From: Alphaproteobacteria bacterium
GTDB taxonomy: Bacteria > Pseudomonadota > Alphaproteobacteria > Micavibrionales > Micavibrionaceae
Length of the DNA: 64,000 nucleotides
Direction of reading: 5' to 3'
Assembly: GCA_020442385.1 (NCBI GenBank)
Contig: JAGRKE010000011.1
Location: 1-64,000, forward strand
Positions 8,941-16,211 of this stretch are shown piece after piece (the stretch's first letter is position 1; each line of letters begins with the position of its first letter). Both the position numbers and the translations under genes were made by a program. The notes under the pieces were generated by a model. It was not told where the DNA came from and searched no databases. It worked only from the letters and a program-made list of their open reading frames with translations.

Positions 8941-9555
8941 TTATATATCCGCCAAAATCTTTTTTACGTCTTTCATAGTCTCTGCCCGGCCCAGCCCCGT
9001 ATGCACAATAAAATCGGCGCGGGCACATTTCTCAGAATCGGGCATTTGCCGGGCCACAATAGCGTTGAATTTCTCTTCCGTCATCCCCGGGCGTTCTAAA
9101 ACGCGGGCTTTTTGCACATGCGCAGACGCGCTGACATTCACGGTATAATCAACGCGTGTCTCCGCACCCGTTTCAAAAAGCAGCGGAATATCCAGCGCCA
9201 CAATTTTCGTGCCTAGTCGTTTTTGATCGCGCAAAAACTTATCCTGCGCCGCGCGCACCAGCGGGTGCAAAATCCCCTCCAGCTTCTCACGCTCGGCTGC
9301 ATCTGCAAAAACCAGATCGCCCAGCTTTTTGCGATCCAGCTCGCGGCCGCCTGCCTTGGTTTTGCCGCCGTAAATTTGCGGATATTCAAAATAGGGAAAG
9401 GCCGCAACGACCGCGTTAAACCCTTCCGCACCGGGTTGCAACAATTCATGCACGGCCGCATCGGATTCATGCACCTTCACGCCATGCTCTTCGAACATCG
9501 TGCCAACGGTGGATTTGCCCATACCGATTGATCCTGTAATTCCCAAGACGATCAT
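8941..9555 (-). CDS. coaE: Dephospho-CoA kinase
   Basis: Last step of coenzyme A synthesis: phosphorylates the 3'-OH of dephospho-CoA with ATP. The N-terminal P-loop GSIGMGKST is at residues 8-16, followed by the LID and CoA-binding segments (LDIPLLFETG). Length 204 is typical. The start overlaps the end of aroE by four bases (ATGA), so both are translated from one message. The segment QIYGGKTKAGGRELDRKKL is somewhat longer than in E. coli, as in other alphaproteobacteria. Confidence 0.96.
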   Translation of the reverse strand: MIVLGITGSIGMGKSTVGTMFEEHGVKVHESDAAVHELLQPGAEGFNAVVAAFPYFEYPQIYGGKTKAGGRELDRKKLGDLVFADAAEREKLEGILHPLVRAAQDKFLRDQKRLGTKIVALDIPLLFETGAETRVDYTVNVSASAHVQKARVLERPGMTEEKFNAIVARQMPDSEKCARADFIVHTGLGRAETMKDVKKILADI

Positions 9556-10379
9556 TTCAAAATCATACTCTGCAATTCGTCATCAATATCAGGCATAACG
9601 CCGAACCATGTTTTAAAAGCAGGCCGCGCCTGATGCAGCAGCATCCCCAAACCGTTCACGACAGGATTGCCTCTGGACGCGGCCTGCTTAAGAAGACTTG
9701 TGCGCAAGGGCACGTAAACAACATCGCTGACAACAGCCGTCTCAGGCAGATTATCCAAATTAATATCCAGATCTGGAAAACCGTCCATACCTAGCGGTGT
9801 CGTGTTAGCCAGCAATCCCGCATTGGTGAGCGCGTCCTCTTTTTCCGACCAATCAAAAACTGAAACACAACCAAAGCATGACATTTCATCAGCGACCTGC
9901 TTTGCTTTTTCACGCGTCCGATTGATCAGAAACACCTGCGCGCCCTCTCGCAACAACCCGTAAACAACCGCCCGCGCAGCGCCGCCCGCGCCCAATACAA
10001 CAGCGGGCAAAGCTTTAAAATCATATGCGGGAACAGCCTGACGGATACTTTCTATGAAACCGAACGCGTCGGTGTTCGATCCGCAAATTTTTTGATCTTT
10101 GATGTAAATCATATTGACCGCATTAATCGCTTTGGCAACATCGTCAAAATTATCACAAAGTTTCATGATATTTTGTTTGTGCGGAAGCGTAACGCTAAAC
10201 CCCATATACATATCTGAAATCAAAGCCAAAAACTCTTTCGACAAATTTTCAGGAGAAATATCGATAGCCTCATAACGAAGCTGGAATCCGTATTTATTCG
10301 CCCAATATTGATGAATCAGCGGCGACTTACTGTGGTGTGCTGGATTTCCTATGATGGCGGCTTTGAATTTTTCTTCCAT
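9552..10379 (-). CDS. aroE: Shikimate 5-dehydrogenase
   Basis: NADP-dependent reduction of 3-dehydroshikimate to shikimate in aromatic amino acid synthesis. The shikimate-binding domain shows SKSPLIHQYW, catalytic Lys68 in TLPHKQ and Asp104 in GSNTDAFG; the nucleotide-binding loop GAGGAAR is at residues 130-136 and the NRT motif follows. Length 275 is usual. The gene follows maf by 37 bases and overlaps coaE. It is more AT-rich than coaE or maf by eye, which may reflect local variation only. Confidence 0.96.
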   Translation of the reverse strand: MEEKFKAAIIGNPAHHSKSPLIHQYWANKYGFQLRYEAIDISPENLSKEFLALISDMYMGFSVTLPHKQNIMKLCDNFDDVAKAINAVNMIYIKDQKICGSNTDAFGFIESIRQAVPAYDFKALPAVVLGAGGAARAVVYGLLREGAQVFLINRTREKAKQVADEMSCFGCVSVFDWSEKEDALTNAGLLANTTPLGMDGFPDLDINLDNLPETAVVSDVVYVPLRTSLLKQAASRGNPVVNGLGMLLHQARPAFKTWFGVMPDIDDELQSMILK

Positions 10380-10416
10380 GGCTTAAAGCGTATTGCTGTT
10401 TTGAAAATATGTCAAT

Positions 10417-11022
10417 TTATGGCCGCGCTCCGTGATGCTCCCGCAGATAGGCCAGCAGCGGCAAAAGCGGCATGCCCAGAATTGTAAAATAATCGCCCTT
10501 CACGTTGGAAAACAGCCACGCACCCGCGCGCTCATATTCATACGCGCCGACGCAATTGACCAGCGCATCGCCCGCTTCTTTGCAATAGGCCGCCAAAAAT
10601 TCGTCATCTAAATCATGCATCGTGAGCGAGGCCTGATCAGAGGCCGACCATAAAATCTGATCGCCTTTGGCCACAGCCACAGCGGAAATAAGTGTATGCG
10701 TTTTACCCCGCAGAATTTTTAACTTCTCTAGAGCCGATTCTTCATCACACGCCTTGGTCATTAATTGTTCTTCAAAATCAAGGGTTTGATCTGATCCAAT
10801 CACCAGCCGGTCCGCATGCAGCGAAGCAATGCTCAGCGCTTTTTTCTGTGCTAGTTCTTTGGCAATTTCACCAACATCTTTGCCTTCGCCTTGCAGCGTT
10901 TCAATGATTTTATGTTCATCAATCGCCGCAGGGGCCAGATCAAAACACAGCCCGGCATTTTTCAGCATCGCCTGACGCGCATGACTTTTAGAGGCCAAAA
11001 CAAGAGACGGGTTACTCGTCAT
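10417..11022 (-). CDS. maf: Maf-family nucleoside triphosphate pyrophosphatase
   Basis: House-cleaning enzyme that hydrolyses non-canonical or modified nucleoside triphosphates; members also affect septum formation. Family signatures are the N-terminal LVLASKSHARQAML (normally ASxSPRR, here degenerate after the serine) and IGSDQTLDFE with the metal-binding acid. Length 201 is normal. The first codons overlap the end of ppsR by 11 bases, so translation is likely coupled. It belongs to the ppsR-maf-aroE-coaE cluster that flanks alphaproteobacterial origins. Confidence 0.93.
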   Translation of the reverse strand: MTSNPSLVLASKSHARQAMLKNAGLCFDLAPAAIDEHKIIETLQGEGKDVGEIAKELAQKKALSIASLHADRLVIGSDQTLDFEEQLMTKACDEESALEKLKILRGKTHTLISAVAVAKGDQILWSASDQASLTMHDLDDEFLAAYCKEAGDALVNCVGAYEYERAGAWLFSNVKGDYFTILGMPLLPLLAYLREHHGARP

Positions 11023-11872
11023 GGCTCTGGTCCTGATGGTTTTGATACAGCGCCAGAATCTCAGCGGCGGTTTCCTCGATCGAGCGTTTGGTTACATCAA
11101 TAACCGCCCAGCCATGTTTGGAAAACAGACGGCGAGCGCTGCGCACCTCTTCCTCAATTTTATCGAAATCGAGATATTCATTATTCTCAACCTGCGCCTT
11201 GGTTGCCTTTTTATCGGCATTTAAACGGGTGCGGCGGATTTGCATCAGGCGATCGGGGCTGGCCGTTAAGCCGACATACATTGGGTTTTTAAGCTCGAAT
11301 TTTTCCGGCGGCACATCAACACCGGGCACCAGCGGAATATTGGCCGCCTTAATCCCCCGGCGCGCCAGAAACACGCTGGTCGGGGTTTTGGATGTGCGCG
11401 ACACACCGACCAAAATAATCTCGGCCTGATTAAGGTCTTTCAAATTCTTTCCGTCATCATGGCGCATCGTAAAATCAATCGCGGATACACGGCGGAAATA
11501 CGCATCATCCATCGTATGTTGCAAGCCCGGCACACCCTTCGCATGCTGGCCCAAATAGGACGAAAGGCTGCGGATAATCGGATCAAGCACCGCCACGCAG
11601 GGCACATGCAGCTCATCACAGCGTTCCTGCAGGCGATGGCGCATTTTCTCATCGACAAAGGTAAAAATGACCGGGCCGGGGTTTTCTTCAATTTTAGAGA
11701 TTACGCGCTCGAGCTGACGCTGCGTGCGCACCAGAGGCCAAAATTTTTGCACCGGCTCTACGCCTTCAAACTGCGCCAGAACCGCGCGCGCCAGACCCAG
11801 CAACGTCGTCCCGGTCGCATCAGAGACCAGGTGCAGGTGAAATTTCGGCGCGTCCTTGGGTTTGTCAGCCAT
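11012..11872 (-). CDS. ppsR: PEP synthase / PPDK regulatory protein (kinase-pyrophosphorylase)
   Basis: Bifunctional enzyme of the former DUF299 family: an ADP-dependent protein kinase and phosphate-dependent pyrophosphorylase that switches phosphoenolpyruvate synthase or pyruvate phosphate dikinase off and on. Visible features are LHLVSDATGTT at the N-terminus and the nucleotide loop VGVSRTSKTPTSVFLA in the middle, followed by the invariant NIPLVPG. Length 286 fits. This gene is the homologue of the one (RP001-like) that borders the origin in Caulobacter and Rickettsia; here four orphan genes separate it from hemE. Confidence 0.95.
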   Translation of the reverse strand: MADKPKDAPKFHLHLVSDATGTTLLGLARAVLAQFEGVEPVQKFWPLVRTQRQLERVISKIEENPGPVIFTFVDEKMRHRLQERCDELHVPCVAVLDPIIRSLSSYLGQHAKGVPGLQHTMDDAYFRRVSAIDFTMRHDDGKNLKDLNQAEIILVGVSRTSKTPTSVFLARRGIKAANIPLVPGVDVPPEKFELKNPMYVGLTASPDRLMQIRRTRLNADKKATKAQVENNEYLDFDKIEEEVRSARRLFSKHGWAVIDVTKRSIEETAAEILALYQNHQDQSHDE

Positions 11873-11913
11873 AACGCGCTTATCCTAACAGTTTATAATA
11901 TAGGGAAAAGTCT

Positions 11914-12975
11914 TTATTGAATTTCGCCGAATGTTTCTTCCGCAGTGAATTCACCGCCAGGGAAGATCTTGCTTGCCAGCGCCGCATCACGGAAAGGAAC
12001 GCCCTGCACGTAAACGGCGCGTATGTCGTATAAAATTTGCTCAAGATGGATTTGATTGATCTCGTCATTCAGGCCCGCATAGAACGGGTCGCGCTCAACA
12101 TCGCGCCCTTCACCTTGCAAATAGGCGGTTTTATCGGGCATACACGATAAAACCTCAATGCCTACCGGCGTTAGTTTTGTGCTGCCGAACGGATTCGTGT
12201 TCGCATATTCCCGCACCAGCGAATCCATATATTCCAAAGTTTCGTGATCGCAGGCCTTTACGCGATCATCGCTGCGATACCACTGTTTGAAGGCTGCCTT
12301 TAAAGCGCCATGGCTAAAGGTCGCGCTTGGATCGCGCTCCAGATAGCCGGAAAACGCCATCGCCATATCGCCCTCTTCCGAGCCAATCATGTGACGCCAG
12401 AGATCGCCGCGCCCTTCACTGCGCATCTCCCATGCCACTAAAATCGTCATCACGTCGCAATCGGCGGCGCGTACCCGCTCAAGCATCAGAATATCTTGCG
12501 GGCCGTATTTCTCATCAAAACCACCATGGCGCTTTTCCTGCCATACATCACGCAAAGCGCGGATCAGCGATACGGTTAGAACATTGCGGAAATAATCCGA
12601 GCGCCCCAGCGCCGCCATCGACAAGCCGTTATCATCCAGAACAATTTGTTTTTCGCCAACATCAAGATGGAAATCATATCCTTCGCGGTCGGAAATGCTC
12701 ACCATCCACCCTTCCGCAGCGGCTTCCTTAACCAACAAGCGCGCTGTTGGAGAGGCCAGCAAAGCCTCCAGACAATCACTTAAGAGTTCTTTTTCGGTTG
12801 TAACACCTTCAGATTTTTCGGAAAAATCAGAGCATAGATAATCAATCGACCAAAACCCGTCCAATCCTTCGATATCGGTTAAATCGAACGAACGCGAAAA
12901 CGGGGATGCAAAAGGCGAGGCTTTTTTAAGGCCCTTCACCCTGTCTTTCATATAACGCTGTGATCTACTCGATTT
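11914..12975 (-). CDS. Orphan paralogue of the adjacent gene (DUF6782-like?)
   Basis: A protein of about 353 residues of unknown function. It aligns along most of its length with the product of the next gene upstream: both have an LRxxWQ helix, then ADxxxxxIxVAWE, a Trp-centred helix and an AFxxW(Y/F)xS(D/E)xR segment. The fold vaguely recalls the putative metallopeptidase family DUF6782, but I see no HExxH zinc motif, so any protease activity would be lost. The start is uncertain: MKSSRS at 12975 is chosen because upstream ATGs (13071, 13176) lie inside the neighbouring gene. It is 41 bases from ppsR and in the same orientation. Confidence 0.65.
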   Translation of the reverse strand, partial: KSSRSQRYMKDRVKGLKKASPFASPFSRSFDLTDIEGLDGFWSIDYLCSDFSEKSEGVTTEKELLSDCLEALLASPTARLLVKEAAAEGWMVSISDREGYDFHLDVGEKQIVLDDNGLSMAALGRSDYFRNVLTVSLIRALRDVWQEKRHGGFDEKYGPQDILMLERVRAADCDVMTILVAWEMRSEGRGDLWRHMIGSEEGDMAMAFSGYLERDPSATFSHGALKAAFKQWYRSDDRVKACDHETLEYMDSLVREYANTNPFGSTKLTPVGIEVLSCMPDKTAYLQGEGRDVERDPFYAGLNDEINQIHLEQILYDIRAVYVQGVPFRDAALASKIFPGGEFTAEETFGEIQ

Positions 12976-13015
12976 CATACTCTGGAACTCAGTTATGGTT
13001 GAAATTTGATCGTGA

Positions 13016-14344
13016 TTATTCTCCTGACCAGCGACGTAGATAGATGATGTCCGCGCTCTTTTGGGAGTCATCTTTTCTACGGGACAGACGTGCCAACCCT
13101 TTTCCAGGTTCCGATTTTTCGGATCTTGGCTGTGTATAAAGTTGTACGATCTCCCCTGAGGCCTCTGATGTGCCATTTGAATTCCCCTGATTTTCTTTTA
13201 GGAATGCAGCCTGGCGGACGCCATCTGCGGTATGTTCAGGAGATGTTTGCAATTCTTGTTCCGTCTCGCGGAATGAGCGCTCAAACTTGATAAACCAAAG
13301 GAAATTCGCGTTAGAACGGTCACGCACATCCGTGAAAATCGGATCATTCATCAGCGTTTCAACATGCCCAGAGAGGTAATTTTTGCCGAATGGCATCTCA
13401 CCAAGGGCGGAAATCAATGCCGGTGTGATCGATTTTTCTGCTTCGTCCTGATCAAACACATAGCCTTGATAATCAGCCAGCATATTTTGGATCAGTTTTT
13501 TATCTTCGGCGCGGCAACGCTCGGACAAGAACCAGCTCTCAACAACCGCTGCGGCGGCTTGGCCGTTATTAATTGTGCGGAAATCCAAGAAGGCTTCGCG
13601 CGCAAACGCACGGCCCAGATCGGCCAGTGATGATTTCTCAATGCGCTCCCACGCATTTTTATAACCGGAAAGCTGCAATTCCCATGCGACGCGGATCATG
13701 GAGGTCACCAAATCAGCGTTTTGCATTCTATTAATCAAAACCGCATTGTCCGGGTGGAACATCAGCGGGTGGATTAGGGCGCCCTGACGGTGTTGCCATT
13801 GACGGCGCAACTCACGCGCGGCCAGCAAGATCTGATCCACAAACTCCAGATTGTTATTGATCAGGATTTTACCGGCCTTGCGATCATAGTAAGCATCGCG
13901 AACCTGGCCACTGAAGGCGATTTCAACATTATGCGCATCAGCATTTTCAATATAGGCGGCGGCCAGACGGCTTTGGCCCAAAATATCCTTCAGCGCCACC
14001 ACATCTTCGTTGGAAGAGGGCTTTGCACCTGTGAGTGTGTCTTTATCTTTTGTGAAAATTTCCAAGCGCTCTTCGGGCAGAAAGGTAAATTCCTGAGAGA
14101 AACGCTCGAGCGATTTAATTTCTTTATGAAGATTTTCCAGCTCGGCTTCGAGGATTTTCACCTCAGCCGCATCAAACGCCATATCATCATCTTCGTAATC
14201 AACCTCGTAATCCATATAGAATAAAGGCTGATCACCAATAATCGTGCTGATTACCGGCTGTTCGTTGTTCAATGTATAGGAAACGCGGCAGATGCGCTCT
14301 TTGGCTGTATTCTTACCTGTTCCAATGCTAATTACGTCCGTCAT
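13016..14344 (-). CDS. Orphan, tandem paralogue (DUF6782-like?)
   Basis: A 442-residue protein, first of a tandem pair of paralogues. An acidic N-terminus with a predicted helical segment (about residues 60-85) leads into the shared domain (about 125-345): LLAARELRRQWQHRQG, then NADLVTSMIRVAWEL and AAVVESWFLSERCR. The last 90 residues are polar, with runs of Glu, Ser and Asn, and look disordered. The position of ARELRRQW is where a zinc peptidase of similar architecture would have its HExxH, but His is absent. No signal peptide or membrane helix is seen. A perfect CtrA-type box lies 164 bases upstream. Confidence 0.7.
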   Translation of the reverse strand: MTDVISIGTGKNTAKERICRVSYTLNNEQPVISTIIGDQPLFYMDYEVDYEDDDMAFDAAEVKILEAELENLHKEIKSLERFSQEFTFLPEERLEIFTKDKDTLTGAKPSSNEDVVALKDILGQSRLAAAYIENADAHNVEIAFSGQVRDAYYDRKAGKILINNNLEFVDQILLAARELRRQWQHRQGALIHPLMFHPDNAVLINRMQNADLVTSMIRVAWELQLSGYKNAWERIEKSSLADLGRAFAREAFLDFRTINNGQAAAAVVESWFLSERCRAEDKKLIQNMLADYQGYVFDQDEAEKSITPALISALGEMPFGKNYLSGHVETLMNDPIFTDVRDRSNANFLWFIKFERSFRETEQELQTSPEHTADGVRQAAFLKENQGNSNGTSEASGEIVQLYTQPRSEKSEPGKGLARLSRRKDDSQKSADIIYLRRWSGE

Positions 14345-14638
14345 AACCCCAAATCACTAAAATGTGCCCTTGTTAAAAATGAATCTGCGTTTGAACCCTC
14401 GTGCTGCAGATATCTCCATTATGGCGGGGAAAGTCTTAACGAAACCTTGCCAAAACACAGAAAAATAGGGCGTTATCGAAAAGAAAATGCCTTTTTTTAT
14501 CAAGTCTTTAACGTAACATTAATAGGATTTACCATATTGCATGGTTTTGTTCAGAGAGCATTAAGATTTGCGGGGTTTGAAAGAGGAATTTTTTTAAGAA
14601 AAAACGAATCGCCGAATTAAAGTTAAAGAGCCCCGTTT
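14345..14638. other. Intergenic region upstream of the paralogue pair
   Basis: This 294-base, AT-rich gap lies between two minus-strand genes and should hold the promoter of the paralogue pair. The only clear element is the CtrA-like box at 14508-14522. I see no ORF with a ribosome site and no strong terminator for the upstream gene. Confidence 0.4.
14508..14522. promoter_or_regulatory. CtrA-type box TTAA-N7-TTAA
   Basis: The sequence TTAACGTAACATTAA matches the full CtrA recognition consensus TTAA-N7-TTAA. CtrA is the cell-cycle master regulator of alphaproteobacteria. The box lies upstream of the 13016-14344 gene and 1.3 kb from the predicted origin. One such match is expected by chance in a window of this size, so it is only suggestive. 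Confidence 0.4.
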
Positions 14639-15133
14639 TTAAAAACCAAAGCGGTTCCAGAATGATTTCTTAGGACTTTGCGGTTTTTCAAAAAAGGGTT
14701 CTATCGCCTCTCGAACGTACTTAAGACCTAATTCTCTAGAAACATCTTTTTTCATGTCTGTTTGATCAAAGGATTCTAAAAAAGTTTTGGTCCCCACTTT
14801 CAAATTGGCAAACGCCGATGAATACGGTTTGATACCCTCCATATATGCCTCTGTTTGTTCTTTAACACCGTCAAAAACATATGATATATTAAGGGTTTGC
14901 ATCTTTTCTTGTGCATTTCTTAGCTTGTCGGGATCAAAGTAAGGTTTAATATTTTGAGAAAATTTATAGGCAATGGCCGCACTATAGAGCTGAGCCTCTT
15001 CAAGAGTTTGTGCATTCTCCAAAGAGTCGTAAAGCTCTTTAAAACCACGCAACGAAATATCTTCTTGCGAATCTTCTATTTGCTCCGCCGTAGCCAATTC
15101 TTGTGAAAGGTCGATTTCAAGCTTTTCTGTCAT
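14639..15133 (-). CDS. Orphan helical protein
   Basis: A 164-residue acidic protein with no recognisable family. The sequence is almost entirely helix-forming, rich in Glu, Lys, Leu and Tyr, without signal peptide or membrane segment; the C-terminus ends in a basic FWNRFGF. Codon choice is clearly more A/T-rich than in the surrounding genes, which may mark later acquisition. It lies between the paralogue pair and the 204-residue orphan, all in the same direction, and 664 bases from the predicted origin. No function can be assigned. Confidence 0.65.
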   Translation of the reverse strand: MTEKLEIDLSQELATAEQIEDSQEDISLRGFKELYDSLENAQTLEEAQLYSAAIAYKFSQNIKPYFDPDKLRNAQEKMQTLNISYVFDGVKEQTEAYMEGIKPYSSAFANLKVGTKTFLESFDQTDMKKDVSRELGLKYVREAIEPFFEKPQSPKKSFWNRFGF

Positions 15134-15182
15134 ACAGGAAAACTACAGAAAATTACGTATTATGTCAATAAATTTAGTGTTT

Positions 15183-15797
15183 TTATTGCCCGAATGTGTC
15201 GTCCAAAACGGGCATATCTTCGACCAAAAGCTCTTCATTGACCAGGCTGACCGCTCCTTCGGGGGAGACCTCTACATCACTTTTAAACAGCGAATCTTTA
15301 AACATCATGGTCGCTTCCATCTTATAGGAGCCATCCTTGCCCTTTTCTTTGATATCGAGAACCTTGAGCATCTTGCCAATCGCCTTGCGCGCGGCCGGCG
15401 GCGGCTCTTCCTTCCATTGGATATCATCGACACCTTCGGATATTAAGAAACGGCCGTGGCGTCCGCGCACATGGGTAAAGAAAAACCGCACATACTCACA
15501 CACAGTCGAATCATCGAGCAGAATCGGTACGTCTTTATTCAGTGCGTAAATCGGCTCGTTGCTAAAATCCAGAACGGTGAAATTTTCAGGGCTATAAACA
15601 ACAAAACGCTCCATCGGCGGGGAAACGCTGTGGTTTGAGATCTCCAAAAAGCGGTAGCCGGGGTAAAACGGCATATCAACCGCCATGATCGTGGTTTCGA
15701 CCGGGTCAAAATTTCCGCCATCAAAGGCCGGATTGACCTGATCAAGAATGGTGGCCACATCGGCCAAATCCAGTTTTGTATATGCCTCTTGGAACAT
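15183..15797 (-). CDS. Orphan beside the origin
   Basis: A 204-residue acidic soluble protein of unknown function and the last gene before the predicted origin on the left side. The ATG at 15797 (MFQEAYTK) is preferred: GTGAGAT lies just upstream, whereas the longer frame to 15866 would run through a GANTC site and AT-rich origin sequence. Segments such as ETTIMAVDMPFYPGYRFLEI, GRHGRFLISEGVDDI and an acidic C-terminus (LVEDMPVLDDTFGQ) suggest a beta-rich N-terminal half. No motif indicates an enzyme. It is transcribed away from the origin. Confidence 0.65.
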   Translation of the reverse strand: MFQEAYTKLDLADVATILDQVNPAFDGGNFDPVETTIMAVDMPFYPGYRFLEISNHSVSPPMERFVVYSPENFTVLDFSNEPIYALNKDVPILLDDSTVCEYVRFFFTHVRGRHGRFLISEGVDDIQWKEEPPPAARKAIGKMLKVLDIKEKGKDGSYKMEATMMFKDSLFKSDVEVSPEGAVSLVNEELLVEDMPVLDDTFGQ

Positions 15798-15911
15798 TAT
15801 CTCACATTCGTCGTTAGCTTGATGGTTAGCGGTTCGAATCACTTTGCCAAAAAAAGTATAAAGCAAAGCCGAAGCTTGGCATATCTCTGTGCGGGAATCA
15901 TGAATGACTTT

Positions 15912-15940
15912 GGGGGTAAATCCGGGATGAAATTACCCCC
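15912..15940. other. Hairpin within the predicted origin
   Basis: GGGGGTAA (15912-15919) and TTACCCCC (15933-15940) form an eight-base perfect stem around a 13-base loop, followed by TCTTT. The left arm TGGGGGTAAA recurs at 16065-16074 as a direct repeat with similar flanks. It may be an origin element or a terminator for transcripts approaching from the right. Confidence 0.45.
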
Positions 15941-16119
15941 TCTTTATGCCTTTTAAAAAATGTGATTCGTCCACGTGTGTGAAAATGAAATTTACCTCTT
16001 ATGGATGATCTGAGCGAATCATAACGAATCGAAAGAAACTATAAGGACTCCCCTTTTGTGATTCTGGGGGTAAAAATCTGGATAAAATATATACCCATGA
16101 CTCACAGGCCCTACTATCT

Positions 16120-16164
16120 AAAAAAACCTTTTTAAATATAAATAAATAATTAGTATTTAAAAAA
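16120..16164. other. AT-rich unwinding element candidate
   Basis: About 45 bases containing only two cytosines and one guanine, ending just before the hemE leader hairpin. Such a segment next to initiator sites is the usual place of strand opening. It contains TTTTTAAATATAAATAAATA and no coding potential. Confidence 0.5.
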
Positions 16165-16190
16165 GCGCGGCGGGTAAGCCGCTTTAATTT
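16163..16190 (+). terminator. Terminator-like hairpin in front of hemE
   Basis: GCGGC (16167-16171) pairs with GCCGC (16178-16182) around GGGTAA, flanked by AAAAG and followed by TTTAATTTT. It looks like an intrinsic terminator on the plus strand but sits 22 bases before the hemE start, so it could insulate the origin from hemE transcripts, stop read-out from the origin, or act as an attenuator of hemE. Confidence 0.5.
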
Positions 16191-16211
16191 TGCTTGAGAG
16201 ATAAGTTTGTA

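Larger units (their letters stand above)
15798..16211. other. Predicted chromosomal replication origin (oriC)
   Basis: A 414-base gap next to hemE, the position of the origin in Caulobacter and Rickettsia. It holds eight GANTC sites between 15836 and 16103 (about one expected), one near-match to a DnaA box (TCTGGATAA, 16077-16085, one mismatch), a nearly pure A/T stretch at 16120-16164 that would serve as unwinding element, and two G/C hairpins. Transcription points away from it on both sides: eleven consecutive minus-strand genes to the left and hemE onwards on plus. No dnaA gene is in view, which is normal when dnaA lies a few kb away. Assignment rests on context plus site density; no activity is shown. 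Confidence 0.75.

Noticed and set aside
12976..13176. Longer start for the second paralogue
   Set aside because: Starts at 13071 or 13176 lie within the preceding gene; no ribosome site favours them, though 13071 cannot be excluded.
15826..15850. T-arm-like GGTTCGAATC, as in a tRNA, next to the origin
   Set aside because: The five-base arms do not pair and no acceptor or anticodon stem can be drawn around it; the GAATC is better read as part of the GANTC cluster.
15964..15980. Additional DnaA boxes (TTCGTCCACG and similar)
   Set aside because: Three or more mismatches to TTATCCACA; only the one-mismatch site at 16077-16085 was kept.
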